Source: DSVZ01 sp037439785 (lineage in GTDB: Bacteria > Verrucomicrobiota > Verrucomicrobiia > Limisphaerales > J093). Taken from it: DNA of 64,000 nucleotides. Positions 8,387 to 15,996 of the stretch are shown one piece after another. How positions within the stretch are numbered: position 1 is the first letter of the stretch; each line of letters opens with the position of its first letter. Both the position numbers and the translations under genes were made by a program. The stretch spans positions 1 to 64,000 of the forward strand of contig JBBIVJ010000019.1 of NCBI GenBank assembly GCA_037439785.1, written 5' to 3'. Below the pieces are notes generated by a model that was not told the DNA's origin, did no database searches, and saw nothing but the letters and a program-made list of their open reading frames with translations.

Positions 8387-8900
8387 TGGTCAACCATCCT
8401 TTCATGCGCGCCAGGGCGCTCTCCGGCGTTTGGTGGGCCGCCACCGCCTCATCATACACGACCGCCGGCGCCAGGCCGCAGGCACCGATGCACCGGGAGG
8501 TCAGCAGCGATACCCGGCCGTCCGGCGTGGTTTCGCCGCTGCGGACGCCGGTGGCCTGCTCGAGGGCGGCGACAATCTGCCGGGCGCCCTTGACGTAACA
8601 GGCCGTGCCCATGCAGACCACGCAGGTGTGCGCGCCCTGGGGCTTGAGCTTGAAGAAGTGGTAGAAGGTGGCGACGCCGTACACCCGGCTGGGGGGCAGG
8701 CGCAGGCCGTGGGCGATGAACCAGAGCAGGCCGTCGTCCAGGTAGCCGAACAGTTCCTGGGCCTTGTGCAGGACCTCGATCAGGGCGTCCTGCCGCTGCT
8801 GCTGGCGCTTGATGAAGACCTCGAGAATCTTGAAGCGCTTGTCGCCGCTGGGGTGTCCGGCGGCGGACCCGACGGGTTTCGCTGGGGCGGTGGCGTTCAT
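8373..8900 (-). CDS. hoxE: NAD-linked hydrogenase subunit HoxE (NuoE-like)
   Basis: First gene of the operon; 175 residues from the ATG at 8900. It is a NuoE-like thioredoxin-fold protein with the four [2Fe-2S] ligands C96, C101, C137 and C141 in CMGTAC and SRCIGACG. The frame remains open upstream to 8987, but the translation there is not conserved in style, and MNATAPAKPV followed by the helical RFKILEVFIKRQQQRQDALIEVL fits the family start. Presence of hoxE makes this the five-gene type known from cyanobacteria and some other bacteria, rather than the four-gene hoxFUYH type. Confidence 0.93.
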   Translation of the reverse strand: MNATAPAKPVGSAAGHPSGDKRFKILEVFIKRQQQRQDALIEVLHKAQELFGYLDDGLLWFIAHGLRLPPSRVYGVATFYHFFKLKPQGAHTCVVCMGTACYVKGARQIVAALEQATGVRSGETTPDGRVSLLTSRCIGACGLAPAVVYDEAVAAHQTPESALARMKGWLTNGAG

Positions 8901-8921
8901 CCCGGTCTCGACTGCGCGCGA

Positions 8922-8951
8922 ACATGAGCCCACGCCAGCCGGCGAAGTCAA
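8922..8951 (-). promoter_or_regulatory. Candidate promoter of the hox operon
   Basis: On the minus strand TTGACT (8946-8951) is followed after 18 bases by TCATGT (8922-8927), about 20 bases before the hoxE start. The -35 half is good, the -10 half poor. I found no sigma-54 type GG-N10-GC element. Confidence 0.28.
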
Positions 8952-9172
8952 GTAAAGTCCCCCGGCGCCGCGCCGGCTCCACCGCAATTGGCCGAGGCTG
9001 GGCCTCCTTTGCGGTGGGGGTGTTCAGAGAGACCAGGAACGAGATTCTACCGGCAGTCAAACGCAGATCGTTGTACGGGCTTGGAGCGTGCGAAATGCCG
9101 TGAATTCCCCGTTGACAGGGGCCTTGGCGGCAGGGAATGACGGGCAAGGGTCCAACAACAAACAACACGCAG

Positions 9173-10015
9173 ATGAACAGAATCCTTACGAACAAACTCC
9201 TCACCCTGAGTTGTGCCGTTGGCGCGGCCGGCTCGTTGCAGGCGGCCTCGTTCGTCCTGACCGGCACTCAGATGACAGTCGGCGTGGATGAATCTGGCGG
9301 CTTGATTGACGCTTCCTTCACTGCGGGGATTATTCCCGCCTGGCGGCCGGCGGTGGATTACCTCCGGCCAGGCGCCCCCTTCCAATTTTACTCGATTGGG
9401 GTAAACAACCAGTGGGATGTCGCGGGTTATGCCCCGGGCAACAACTTCGGTGCCTCCACGGTCAACACCAGTGCAGTGGGCATCCTGTCCGCGACCACCA
9501 CCGGGAATTTCGGTGACTTGTCCTTCACCCAGCTTCTGTGGTTCGGGGTCAATGACACCACCATCCGCTACGCCATCACCTTCGAGAACGCCGGGTCGAG
9601 TCCGCTGACCGATGTGGTGTACGCGGTGGGTCTGGACCCGGACCAGGAGGGAGGTCTCATACCCTTTCTATTAGACACATTGAATTCCATCCCGGACGGG
9701 AACACGGTCATCGCCACCGGACCCAACTTCGGTGACTGGATACGCATCTTCAGCAACGACCCGCTGAGTCACGAGCCGTCCGTGTCGTTCGCTTGGGATA
9801 CTGACCCTTATCTGCTGTATAACACGCCGCCGAATGACGGGGACGGCGACAACACCATCAACATGGCCTTCCGGATCGGGGACATGGCCCCGGAACAGCA
9901 AGTCACCTTCGGCTACGAGATTGCCATCGGGGTGATTCCGGAGCCGCGTGATTACGCCCTGCTTGGCGGGCTGGGTCTGCTCGGCTTCGCCGCCTACCGG
10001 CGTTTCCGCAAGTAA
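9173..10015 (+). CDS. PEP-CTERM sorting-domain protein
   Basis: A 280-residue secreted protein of unknown function. Signal peptide at residues 1-25 (LLTLSCAVGAAGSLQAA), a beta-rich middle with many Asn, Thr and Gly residues, and a C-terminal sorting signal: VIPEPRDYALLGGLGLLGF, then AAYRRFRK. PEP-CTERM signals are recognised by exosortase, which anchors or releases the protein in cells that make extracellular polysaccharide; no exosortase gene is in this window. I chose ATG 9173 because it places a normal signal peptide at the N-terminus; an in-frame ATG at 9137 would add 12 polar residues. A good -35-like TTGACA lies at 9112-9117 but without a convincing -10. A strong terminator follows directly. 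Confidence 0.85.
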   Translation: MNRILTNKLLTLSCAVGAAGSLQAASFVLTGTQMTVGVDESGGLIDASFTAGIIPAWRPAVDYLRPGAPFQFYSIGVNNQWDVAGYAPGNNFGASTVNTSAVGILSATTTGNFGDLSFTQLLWFGVNDTTIRYAITFENAGSSPLTDVVYAVGLDPDQEGGLIPFLLDTLNSIPDGNTVIATGPNFGDWIRIFSNDPLSHEPSVSFAWDTDPYLLYNTPPNDGDGDNTINMAFRIGDMAPEQQVTFGYEIAIGVIPEPRDYALLGGLGLLGFAAYRRFRK

Positions 10016-10037
10016 CCGGCTGCGGTTTATACCCTTG

Positions 10038-10065
10038 CCCGGGAGCCCGTGCTCCCGGGTTTTTT
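10038..10065 (+). terminator. Rho-independent terminator
   Basis: Perfect 9-bp stem CCCGGGAGC (10038-10046), loop CCGT, GCTCCCGGG (10051-10059), then six T. It ends the PEP-CTERM transcript. On the minus strand no T-run follows, so it should not stop ubiA transcription. Confidence 0.93.
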
Positions 10066-10078
10066 GTTGGCGCCCGTT

Positions 10079-11089
10079 TCAGTGGACGCGGAGGCGGAAC
10101 CAGGGGAAAACCACCTCGGCCAGCACGGCCACCAGGAAGACCACGCTGATGACGGCGTTGAGGCGGAAGAAGGCGAGATTGATCCACTTGAGGCTGCGGC
10201 GGCGGGCCAGCCAGTGCTCCAGTAACAGGCAAACCAGGATCACGATCAGGCCCACCAGATAGGCCACGCGGAAGCCCGCCAGCAGGCCGAACACCCCCAG
10301 CAGCACCCACATCAACATGTGCGCCAGGAAGGCGGCCTGGAGCGCATTTTGCGGCCCCCACCGCACCACCAGCGAATGGAGGCCGTGCCGGCGGTCGAAC
10401 TCGTAGTCCTGCAGCGCGTAGATGATGTCAAAGCCCCCCAGCCAGAACACCACCGCCACCGCCAGCACCACCGCCAGCAGCGCGCTGTGGCGGAAGGAGA
10501 CACCCCCGTCCCGCTCCGGAAAGAAATCCAGCCCGCCGGTCACGGCGATCCACGCCCCCAGCGGCGCCAGGGCCAGCGCGACCCCCAGAAAAAAGTGGGT
10601 GAAGTCCGTGAACCGCTTGGTCAGCGAATAACCGCAGACCACCCCCAGGGCCACCGGCGACAGCAGCAGGCAGGTGCGGTTCAAGCCCGCACTGGCCGCC
10701 ACCAGCCCCGCCGCGGCCACGGCCCAGAGCGTCCAGGCCGCCGCCAGGCTGATCCGGCCGGCCGGCAGCGGACGGTTCGCAGTGCGGGGGTTGGCGGAAT
10801 CGAAGTGCCGGTCCACGATGCGATTGAAGCTCATGGCGCAGGTCCGGGCGCAGACCATCGCGGCGAGGATGAGCAAAAACGTGCGCCAACCCGGCCAGCC
10901 GCGGCTGTCCCGCGCTGCCACGGCCATCGTGGCTAGGGCGAAGGGCAGGGCAAAGATGGTGTGCGAAAACTTCACGAACTCGCCCCACAACCGCACCCGC
11001 GCCCCCAGGCCGGTGGCGCGCAGGGGAGCAGGGCGGGATCCCGCTGGCGAGCAGGGCTCGGAGGTGTTGGGACTTGAGGCGGCGTGCAT
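10079..11089 (-). CDS. ubiA: UbiA-family prenyltransferase
   Basis: A 336-residue integral membrane prenyltransferase that attaches an isoprenoid chain to an aromatic acceptor, probably for a quinone. The first Mg-diphosphate motif is NRIVDRHFD (N89, D93, D97) followed by SANPRTANRPLP, and the second lies in GGFDIIYALQDYEFDRRHG; these blocks match 4-hydroxybenzoate prenyltransferases and their menaquinone-pathway relatives. About eight or nine membrane helices are visible. The ATG at 11089 gives a roughly 30-residue polar leader before VRLWGEFVKFSHTIFALPF; a later start cannot be excluded. A TTGACA on the minus strand at 11168-11173 may be a -35 element. Exact aromatic substrate cannot be told from sequence. 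Confidence 0.88.
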   Translation of the reverse strand: MHAASSPNTSEPCSPAGSRPAPLRATGLGARVRLWGEFVKFSHTIFALPFALATMAVAARDSRGWPGWRTFLLILAAMVCARTCAMSFNRIVDRHFDSANPRTANRPLPAGRISLAAAWTLWAVAAAGLVAASAGLNRTCLLLSPVALGVVCGYSLTKRFTDFTHFFLGVALALAPLGAWIAVTGGLDFFPERDGGVSFRHSALLAVVLAVAVVFWLGGFDIIYALQDYEFDRRHGLHSLVVRWGPQNALQAAFLAHMLMWVLLGVFGLLAGFRVAYLVGLIVILVCLLLEHWLARRRSLKWINLAFFRLNAVISVVFLVAVLAEVVFPWFRLRVH

Positions 11090-11537
11090 GGGGGTAACGT
11101 CCGGACCGCGAAGGCACACCCTCGGCCAGACCTGACCGGCGGCAACCCAACCCATTGCGCGCCGGCTTGTCAAACCCGCCCTTTGCAGGGCGCAGCCGGG
11201 ACGGCGGCACCACAGTCCCCCTGGGAGTGCAGGCCTCCGGCGGCCTGCTGGTGGTATGGTGCGGGCGTCTCGCCCGTCGGCGTTGTGGTGCAGGCGTCTC
11301 ACCTGCAAATCCCGCAGCCGGGACGGCGGCACTCCAGCGAAACTCCCCAATTCCGCAACTCCGAAACTCCGGCCCCTTGAGCGCCGACTGGAAGTCGGCG
11401 ATACGGCAGGCTGGAAGCCTGCGCTACGTTGCCGGGCGGGTGGCCGCTGGCAGCGACGCGGTCCGCCGCGTCACCGCGCCAGCTAGAGGGAAGCGTGCCG
11501 GGTCAGCAGGGCCGTCCACCCTCCCCCGACACCGGGA

Positions 11538-11559
11538 GGGACCGTGTCCTCGCGGTCCC
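11538..11559. repeat. GGGACCG..CGGTCCC hairpin, copy 1
   Basis: Stem GGGACCGTG / CGCGGTCCC around a TCCT loop (one G-T pair). Two further copies are at 36736-36757 and 63269-63290, each preceded by a conserved stretch ending ACCCTCCC. Confidence 0.8.
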
Positions 11560-11680
11560 TGCCGGTATCGGCAGGTTGCCCGTTCCACCCTGGGGCCGTC
11601 GGCGGGGCGCCGAGGGCAGCGGCTGGGCGGCCGTGCTCCCCATACCTCTGGCCTCCGGCATCCGACTTCGGGCTTTCATT

Positions 11681-11784
11681 GTGGTGCAGGCCTCCGGCCT
11701 GCGGGGGGTGTGGGGCAGCAAACGGCACCGGTTGTACGCGGAAACGGTGGTGCAGGCCTCCGGCCTGCGGGGGGTGTGGGGCAG
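11681..11784. repeat. Two 38-bp perfect direct repeats with internal palindrome
   Basis: Copies at 11681-11718 and 11747-11784 are identical over 38 bases and start GTGGTGCAGGCCTCCGGCCT. Each contains the palindrome GCAGGC-CTCCG-GCCTGC. The spacer between them is 28 bases. With two copies and no cas gene this is not a CRISPR array. Confidence 0.85.
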
Positions 11785-11887
11785 ACGTCTGACCTGCAAA
11801 CCTCGCTGTCGGGACTGCGGCACTCACTGCCGGGCTGGGAGCCCGGCGGGACGGGCAGGTTGCCCGTTCCACCCCCGGGCCGTCGGC

Positions 11888-12925
11888 TCAAAGTTCCAGC
11901 CGCAGCAGCCCCACCTCCAAGGCCAGGACTTCCTGGACATTCGTGTTGGCCAGCAGCCGCTCGGTGCGTTCCAGGATTTGGAGGTTGCGGCTGGCGGCGG
12001 ACGGCGTGAGGCGCCGGGCCACAAGGCTGGTGACCGGTTCGAGGTCGGGAAAACCGAGCTGGTGCCGCGCCAGCCCCTGGCTGGCCAGCCAGAGGTCCCG
12101 CAGCCAGAGGTGCAAGGCCGCCAGCAGCTCGCCCCGGCGGCGGCGGTATTCGGCCTCGATGGCCGCCTTGAGTTCGGCTTCCCACTGGGCGCGCAACTCG
12201 GGTTCGACCTCTTCGTACTGGGTCAGCGGGGAGCGGTTCTTGAGTTCGGTTTCGATGGCGGCCCGCCGTTCGGTGAGGGTGCGAACCAGTTGATCCAGCA
12301 GCCGGTAGCGGGCCAGCAAGCCCCCGCGGGCTTCGGTCACCTGGCGGGCGAATTCCTGCACCCACGCGGCCTCGGCGGGTTCGGGGGCGACGGCGTCACT
12401 GTCGCCCAGGTTCAGGGGCAGGCAGCGGGAGCGGATGGTTTCCAGCACGCGGGCGGGCTCGGTGGTCAGGAGCAGGAACACGCATTCGGGGGGCGGTTCT
12501 TCGAGGGTTTTGAGGAAGGCGTTGGCCGCCGGGACGTTCATCCGGTCCGCCGCCACAAACACGGCCACCTTGCAGGGGGCGAGGGAGGCCTTGAGGTACA
12601 CGGCGTCGAGGAGGTGGCGGACCTGTTCGATCAGGATGACGCGCAGTTTGGATTCGGGCCGGAGCCAGCGCACGTCCGGGTGCTGGTCCCGGTCAATGCG
12701 GCGGCAGGAAGGGCAGGCATCGCAGCAGTCAAGGGGCTGACCGTTGGCGGCGCGGCGGGGGGGGCGTTCGCAGTTGAGGGTTTTGGCGAGGTTGCGGGCC
12801 AGGGTCTCCAGCGGCACCAGGCGCGCCCCGCTCAGCAGGTAGGCGTGCCCCAGCCGGCCGCGTTCGAGGCTGCGTTGCAGGAGGGTGAGCGCGGCGGCGG
12901 GGACGTTGAGGTCGGCCAGGGCCAT
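11888..12925 (-). CDS. holB: DNA polymerase III subunit delta' (HolB)
   Basis: Clamp-loader subunit of 345 residues. The nucleotide-binding site is degenerate (LLSGARLVPLETLARNLA, about residues 30-47, in place of a normal P-loop), as is usual for delta', which does not hydrolyse ATP. A zinc module is formed by C52, C67/C68, C71 and C74 (CCDACPSC). KVAVFVAADRMNVPAANAFLKTLEEPP is the hallmark SRC-region lead-in, and TIRSRCLPL carries the SRC motif. A charged helical insert (about 225-260) is longer than usual. It starts 6 bases after the rhaB-like gene stop, so both may share a transcript. Confidence 0.92.
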   Translation of the reverse strand: MALADLNVPAAALTLLQRSLERGRLGHAYLLSGARLVPLETLARNLAKTLNCERPPRRAANGQPLDCCDACPSCRRIDRDQHPDVRWLRPESKLRVILIEQVRHLLDAVYLKASLAPCKVAVFVAADRMNVPAANAFLKTLEEPPPECVFLLLTTEPARVLETIRSRCLPLNLGDSDAVAPEPAEAAWVQEFARQVTEARGGLLARYRLLDQLVRTLTERRAAIETELKNRSPLTQYEEVEPELRAQWEAELKAAIEAEYRRRRGELLAALHLWLRDLWLASQGLARHQLGFPDLEPVTSLVARRLTPSAASRNLQILERTERLLANTNVQEVLALEVGLLRLEL

Positions 12926-12931
12926 CGGGGG

Positions 12932-14401
12932 TCAGGAACTGGCCGCCGGCAGGGCGGCGAAGCGGACTTCGGCCGCCTCCCACGCGGCGGCCTCGGCGGG
13001 TTGGCAGGTGGTGAGCGGGAAGGAGGTGCGCACCACGTCGCGCGCCGCCGCCAGGGAAGGCAGTTGGCCCAGGGCGATGGCCTGGACCAGGATGTTGCCC
13101 GCGGCGGTGGCCTCGTCCGGCCCCGCGATCACCGGCACCTGGCAGGCGTTGGCGGTGAACTGGTTTAGCAGCGCGTTGCGGCTGCCCCCGCCCACCACGT
13201 GCAGCCGGCTGATGCGCCGGCCGGTCAGGGACTCGATCTGGTGCAACGTGCGACGGTAAAGCAGGGCCAGGCTTTCGAGGATGCAACGGACCACCGCCCC
13301 CGGCGTGGCCGGCTCCGGCTGGCCGGTCTGGCGACAGTACTCGGCAATGCGTCCGGGCATGTCGCCCGGCGGCAGGAAACGCGCATCCGCCGGATGCACC
13401 AGCGCGGCAAAGGGCGTCGCCTCGGCGGCCAGGCGGGTGAGGGTGGCGTAGTCGTAGGCCCGGCCCTGGCGTTCCCAGGTGCGGCGGCATTCCTGGACCA
13501 TCCAGAGGCCGATGATGTTTTTGAGCAGGCGCACCGTGCCGCCGAAGCCGATTTCGTTGGTGAAGTTGGCCTCGCGTACGGCGTCGGTGATCACCGGGGC
13601 AGGCAGTTCCACGCCCATCAACGACCAGGTGCCCGAGCTGAGGTAGGCCCAGTCCCCGCCCTCCGCCGGCACGGCGGCCACAGCCGCACCGGTGTCATGC
13701 GAACAACTGGCCACCACTTGCATGCCGTCCAGCCCTGTCTCCCTTGCCAGGGTCGGGCGCAACGGTCCCAGCACCGTGCCGGAGGAAACCACGGGGGGGA
13801 ACAGGTGCGGTGGAAGGGCCAGCCGTTCGAGCAGGCGGCTCGACCAGGTGCGGGTGCGGGGATTGTAAAGCTGCGTGGTGCTCGCCAGCGATTCCTCGGC
13901 CCGCGCGACGCCGCTCAACCAGTGATTGAAGGCGTCGCCCACTCCCAGCAACAGGCGGGCGCGGCTCGGCCGCTCGGGACTTTCCGCGCCCAGTTGGAAC
14001 AGGGTGTTGAAGGGCAGGAATTGCAGGCCGGTCTCGGCAAAAATCTCCGTCCACGGCAGCCGTTCCAGGACCCGCTTCACGCCGTCGCGGGTCCGCGGGT
14101 CGCGATAGTGGAAGGTTGGCTCGAGGACCTCGCCCGCCGCGTCGTACAGGACGTAATCCACCCCCCAGGAGTCGGTGCTGATGCCGGCCACGGGCAGGCG
14201 GCGGGTGCCGGCCTGCCGCAGCCCGGTGCCCAGTTCCTCCCACAAGGCGCGCAGGTTCCAGTGCAGGGACCCGCCGCTCTGGAGGGGGACGTTGGGGAAG
14301 CGGCGGATTTCCTCGAGCCGGAGCCGCTGGTCCTCGAGCCGGCCGAGCATCAGCCGGCCGCTTTCCGCCCCCAGGTCGCAGGCCAGGTAGAACGTCTTCA
14401 T
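12932..14401 (-). CDS. rhaB: FGGY carbohydrate kinase, rhamnulokinase-like
   Basis: A 489-residue sugar kinase of the FGGY family, most like rhamnulokinase, which makes L-rhamnulose 1-phosphate from L-rhamnulose. The N-terminal phosphate-binding block is CDLGAESGRLMLG (residues 8-20), the catalytic-Asp region ISTDSWGVDYVLYD (about 74-87), and the C-terminal adenosine block LHVVGGGSRNALLNQFTANA. The block FTNEIGFGGTVRLLKNIIGLW is characteristic of rhamnulokinases. No other rhamnose catabolic gene lies beside it, so specificity is inferred from sequence pattern only. Confidence 0.87.
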   Translation of the reverse strand: MKTFYLACDLGAESGRLMLGRLEDQRLRLEEIRRFPNVPLQSGGSLHWNLRALWEELGTGLRQAGTRRLPVAGISTDSWGVDYVLYDAAGEVLEPTFHYRDPRTRDGVKRVLERLPWTEIFAETGLQFLPFNTLFQLGAESPERPSRARLLLGVGDAFNHWLSGVARAEESLASTTQLYNPRTRTWSSRLLERLALPPHLFPPVVSSGTVLGPLRPTLARETGLDGMQVVASCSHDTGAAVAAVPAEGGDWAYLSSGTWSLMGVELPAPVITDAVREANFTNEIGFGGTVRLLKNIIGLWMVQECRRTWERQGRAYDYATLTRLAAEATPFAALVHPADARFLPPGDMPGRIAEYCRQTGQPEPATPGAVVRCILESLALLYRRTLHQIESLTGRRISRLHVVGGGSRNALLNQFTANACQVPVIAGPDEATAAGNILVQAIALGQLPSLAAARDVVRTSFPLTTCQPAEAAAWEAAEVRFAALPAASS

Positions 14402-14498
14402 GGAAACGCGGCCCCCGATTCAACCGCCTGGCGGCGCGGATGCAACGGCGAAGCCCGCCACCCGGACGGTGCATGGCTGCCAGCGGCCGGGCTGCCGC

Positions 14499-15218
14499 TC
14501 ACCCCGGCCGGGACGCGCTGGCGACAGCAGCCTCGGCGGCCCGCACGCAAGCCAGCAGGGCTTCGGCCTCCTCCGGCGCCTCGTGCAGTTGGGCCAGGAG
14601 GTCCGTCTTCTGGGCGAGGTAACACAGGCGGGCGAGGGTCTGCAGATGCAGCCGGTCTTCCCGGCAGCCCAGCAGGAAAAAAAGGCGGGTGGGGTGGCCG
14701 TCCGGTGCGCCGAAATGAATCGGCTGCACGGTGCGCCCCAGCGCCAGGAGCGACTCGGCGAACAGCTCCGGCTGCGGGCTGCGGGGATGCAGGAAAGCCA
14801 CCCTGCCCGGCACCGCCGTCGGGCACAGCGCCTCCCGCTCTTCCAGGGTCTGCCGCAAGGCCTCCGGGTCCCAGACCAGGCCGGCCTGGTGGACCAGGGC
14901 CACCATTTCGCGGATCACCGAAGCGCGCGTCTTGGCGGGCAGCGCCGGGGCGATGAGTTCGAGCCGCAACAGGTCGGTCAACCGCACCGGCGGCATGGCA
15001 GAGCCGGCGGCCTGCTGCGTGAACGCCGCCAGTTCGCGGGGCTCCGCTTCGAGAAGGCGACGCGAGGCCCAGGCGTCAATGTCCACCAGGCGGAAAATCA
15101 GCCGGCCGCCGCGGCGCTCGGCGGGGACCCGGCCGTCCCGGGCCAGCCGCTCCAGCTCCCCGGGGTGCAGGTGCAGATGGCGGGCGGCTTCCTCGAGGTT
15201 CAGGACGCGATGGAGCAT
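14499..15218 (-). CDS. HTH DNA-binding domain fused to a PTS EIIA-like domain
   Basis: A 239-residue protein with two parts. Residues 1-60 (MLHRVLNLEEAARHLHLHPG, then RDGRVPAERRGGRLIFRLVDIDAW) look like a MerR/excisionase-type helix-turn-helix of the kind that reads short DNA sites. Residues about 80-235 resemble a fructose/mannitol-type PTS EIIA domain: ASVIREMVALVHQAGLV, LEEREALCPTAVPGRVAFLHPR with the histidine expected to be phosphorylated, and FFLLGCREDRLHLQTLARLCYLAQ. No EIIB/EIIC permease is nearby, so it is probably regulatory, linking phosphate flow to gene control. The ATG at 15218 precedes LNLEEAARHL directly. A perfect 9-bp inverted repeat sits 28 bases upstream. Confidence 0.75.
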   Translation of the reverse strand: MLHRVLNLEEAARHLHLHPGELERLARDGRVPAERRGGRLIFRLVDIDAWASRRLLEAEPRELAAFTQQAAGSAMPPVRLTDLLRLELIAPALPAKTRASVIREMVALVHQAGLVWDPEALRQTLEEREALCPTAVPGRVAFLHPRSPQPELFAESLLALGRTVQPIHFGAPDGHPTRLFFLLGCREDRLHLQTLARLCYLAQKTDLLAQLHEAPEEAEALLACVRAAEAAVASASRPG

Positions 15219-15246
15219 GGGGGCCTTTCCCAGGCGGGCCGGAACG

Positions 15247-15278
15247 GGGCGGAGCGCTGCCAGCAACCTGCTCCGCCC
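15247..15278. promoter_or_regulatory. 9-bp inverted repeat upstream of the HTH-EIIA gene
   Basis: GGGCGGAGC (15247-15255) and GCTCCGCCC (15270-15278) are perfect reverse complements 14 bases apart, just upstream of a gene with a DNA-binding domain. It could be an operator for self-regulation or an mRNA hairpin. Confidence 0.4.
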
Positions 15279-15517
15279 GCCTGCAAGGTCAGCTTGCCGG
15301 CCCGGGCCCAAACCGACAAGTCCGCTCCGGCCGGGGAAGAGTGGAAGAGGTGAATGGTTTGAAGGGTTAAATGCGTTGAAGGGGTGAAAGGTGAAGGGGA
15401 GGAAGCTTGCCAAGTGTGGAAAGCGGAACGCGAAGCACCGAGCTGCCGCCCCTGGGTGCCCCTTTCCTGATTCCTGACGCCTGATCTCCCCCCGCCCCCC
15501 GGCCGGCGCCGCCCAAA

Positions 15518-15535
15518 GCGCCAGAAGACTGGCGC
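15518..15535 (+). repeat. AAGA-loop hairpin, forward copy
   Basis: Perfect 7-bp stem GCGCCAG-AAGA-CTGGCGC. A related copy lies inverted at 15652-15669. Confidence 0.8.
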
Positions 15536-15651
15536 CTGTCTGCGTGCACCGCACAGGCAGGCACTCCAAAAGCTGGCGCCCTGCCGGGCCGGCTCAGGAA
15601 GTGAACTCGCGGGGTCTGGACGCTTTCCCGCCGCGCGAAGCGTCTTGGAGT

Positions 15652-15669
15652 GCGGCAGTCTTCTGCCGC
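15652..15669 (-). repeat. AAGA-loop hairpin, inverted copy
   Basis: On the minus strand it reads GCGGCAG-AAGA-CTGCCGC, again a perfect 7-bp stem. Compared with the copy at 15518 one base pair is changed on both sides (C-G to G-C), so pairing is kept. Confidence 0.8.
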
Positions 15670-15761
15670 TTTTCCAGCCGGATTCACCCCTGGCCGGCGC
15701 CGTCGGCCCGACGTTCGGCCCTGGCCGGCCTCGGGTGGGCAGGGGGAGAGGAACTTCGCGC

Positions 15762-15790
15762 TTGCGTCAGGTGGAGGACGGTTTTTTACT
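15762..15790 (+). promoter_or_regulatory. Candidate promoter of the tRNA-Gly/tRNA-Met pair
   Basis: TTGCGT (15762-15767), a 17-base spacer and TTTACT (15785-15790), ending 9 bases before the first tRNA nucleotide. Confidence 0.42.
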
Positions 15791-15799
15791 GGGTGGCAC

Positions 15800-15873
15800 G
15801 CGGGTGTGGTTCAATGGTAGAACGCGGGCTTCCCAAGCCTGAGACGAGGGTTCGATTCCCTTCACCCGCTCCA
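15800..15873 (+). tRNA. tRNA-Gly(CCC)
   Basis: Full cloverleaf: acceptor GCGGGTG/CACCCGC, D arm GTTC/GAAC, anticodon arm CGGGC-TTCCCAA-GCCTG (anticodon CCC), T arm with TTCGATT, discriminator T and an encoded CCA end. Five bases separate it from the next tRNA. Confidence 0.96.
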
Positions 15874-15878
15874 CCGTC

Positions 15879-15953
15879 GCCAGGGTAGCTCAGCGGTAGA
15901 GCAGGGGACTCATAAGCCCTTGGTCGTGGGTTCGATTCCCTCCCCTGGCACCA
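15879..15953 (+). tRNA. tRNA with CAT anticodon (elongator Met, or Ile2)
   Basis: Cloverleaf with acceptor GCCAGGG/CCCTGGC, D arm GCTC/GAGC, anticodon loop CTCATAA (CAT), T loop TTCGATT, discriminator A and encoded CCA. The paired G1-C72 and the lack of three G-C pairs next to the loop argue against an initiator tRNA. Positions 31 and 39 (A and G) do not pair. A lysidine-modified Ile tRNA cannot be excluded from sequence alone. Confidence 0.93.
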
Positions 15954-15996
15954 CACCGCCCGCCGCGATTCCCCCACGTGACGGCCGGCGTTTCGT

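Larger units (their letters stand above)
11090..11887. repeat. Gene-free 0.8-kb block packed with short repeats
   Basis: No credible gene. The block holds palindromic pieces such as TGCAGGCGTCTCACCTGCA (near 11290), AGGCTGGAAGCCTG (near 11409), a GGGACCGTG-TCCT-CGCGGTCCC hairpin (11538-11559), a 38-bp direct repeat (11681 and 11747), and a 21-bp perfect repeat beginning GGCAGGTTGCCCGTTCC at 11570-11590 and 11854-11874. Related pieces recur near 29405, 36560-36780 and 63230-63330. It separates the ubiA start from the end of holB. Confidence 0.8.
15279..15799. repeat. Gene-free stretch with repeats before the tRNA pair
   Basis: No credible gene. It contains a GAAGGGG/GTGAAAGG tract (15346-15405), which is the reverse complement of the CTTTCACCC tracts at 19040 and 29555, and two AAGA-loop hairpins in opposite orientation described separately (15518-15535 and 15652-15669). 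The right end is the tRNA promoter. Confidence 0.7.

Noticed and set aside
6716..8593. 625-codon open frame on the + strand across hoxF
   Set aside because: Antisense shadow of hoxF; composition dominated by Gly, Ala, Val and Asp with no motif.
11681..11784. Possible CRISPR array
   Set aside because: Only two repeat copies, no further spacers, no cas genes, and the unit resembles other dispersed intergenic repeats.
15879..15953. Initiator tRNA-fMet
   Set aside because: G1-C72 is paired and the three consecutive G-C pairs of initiators next to the anticodon loop are absent.
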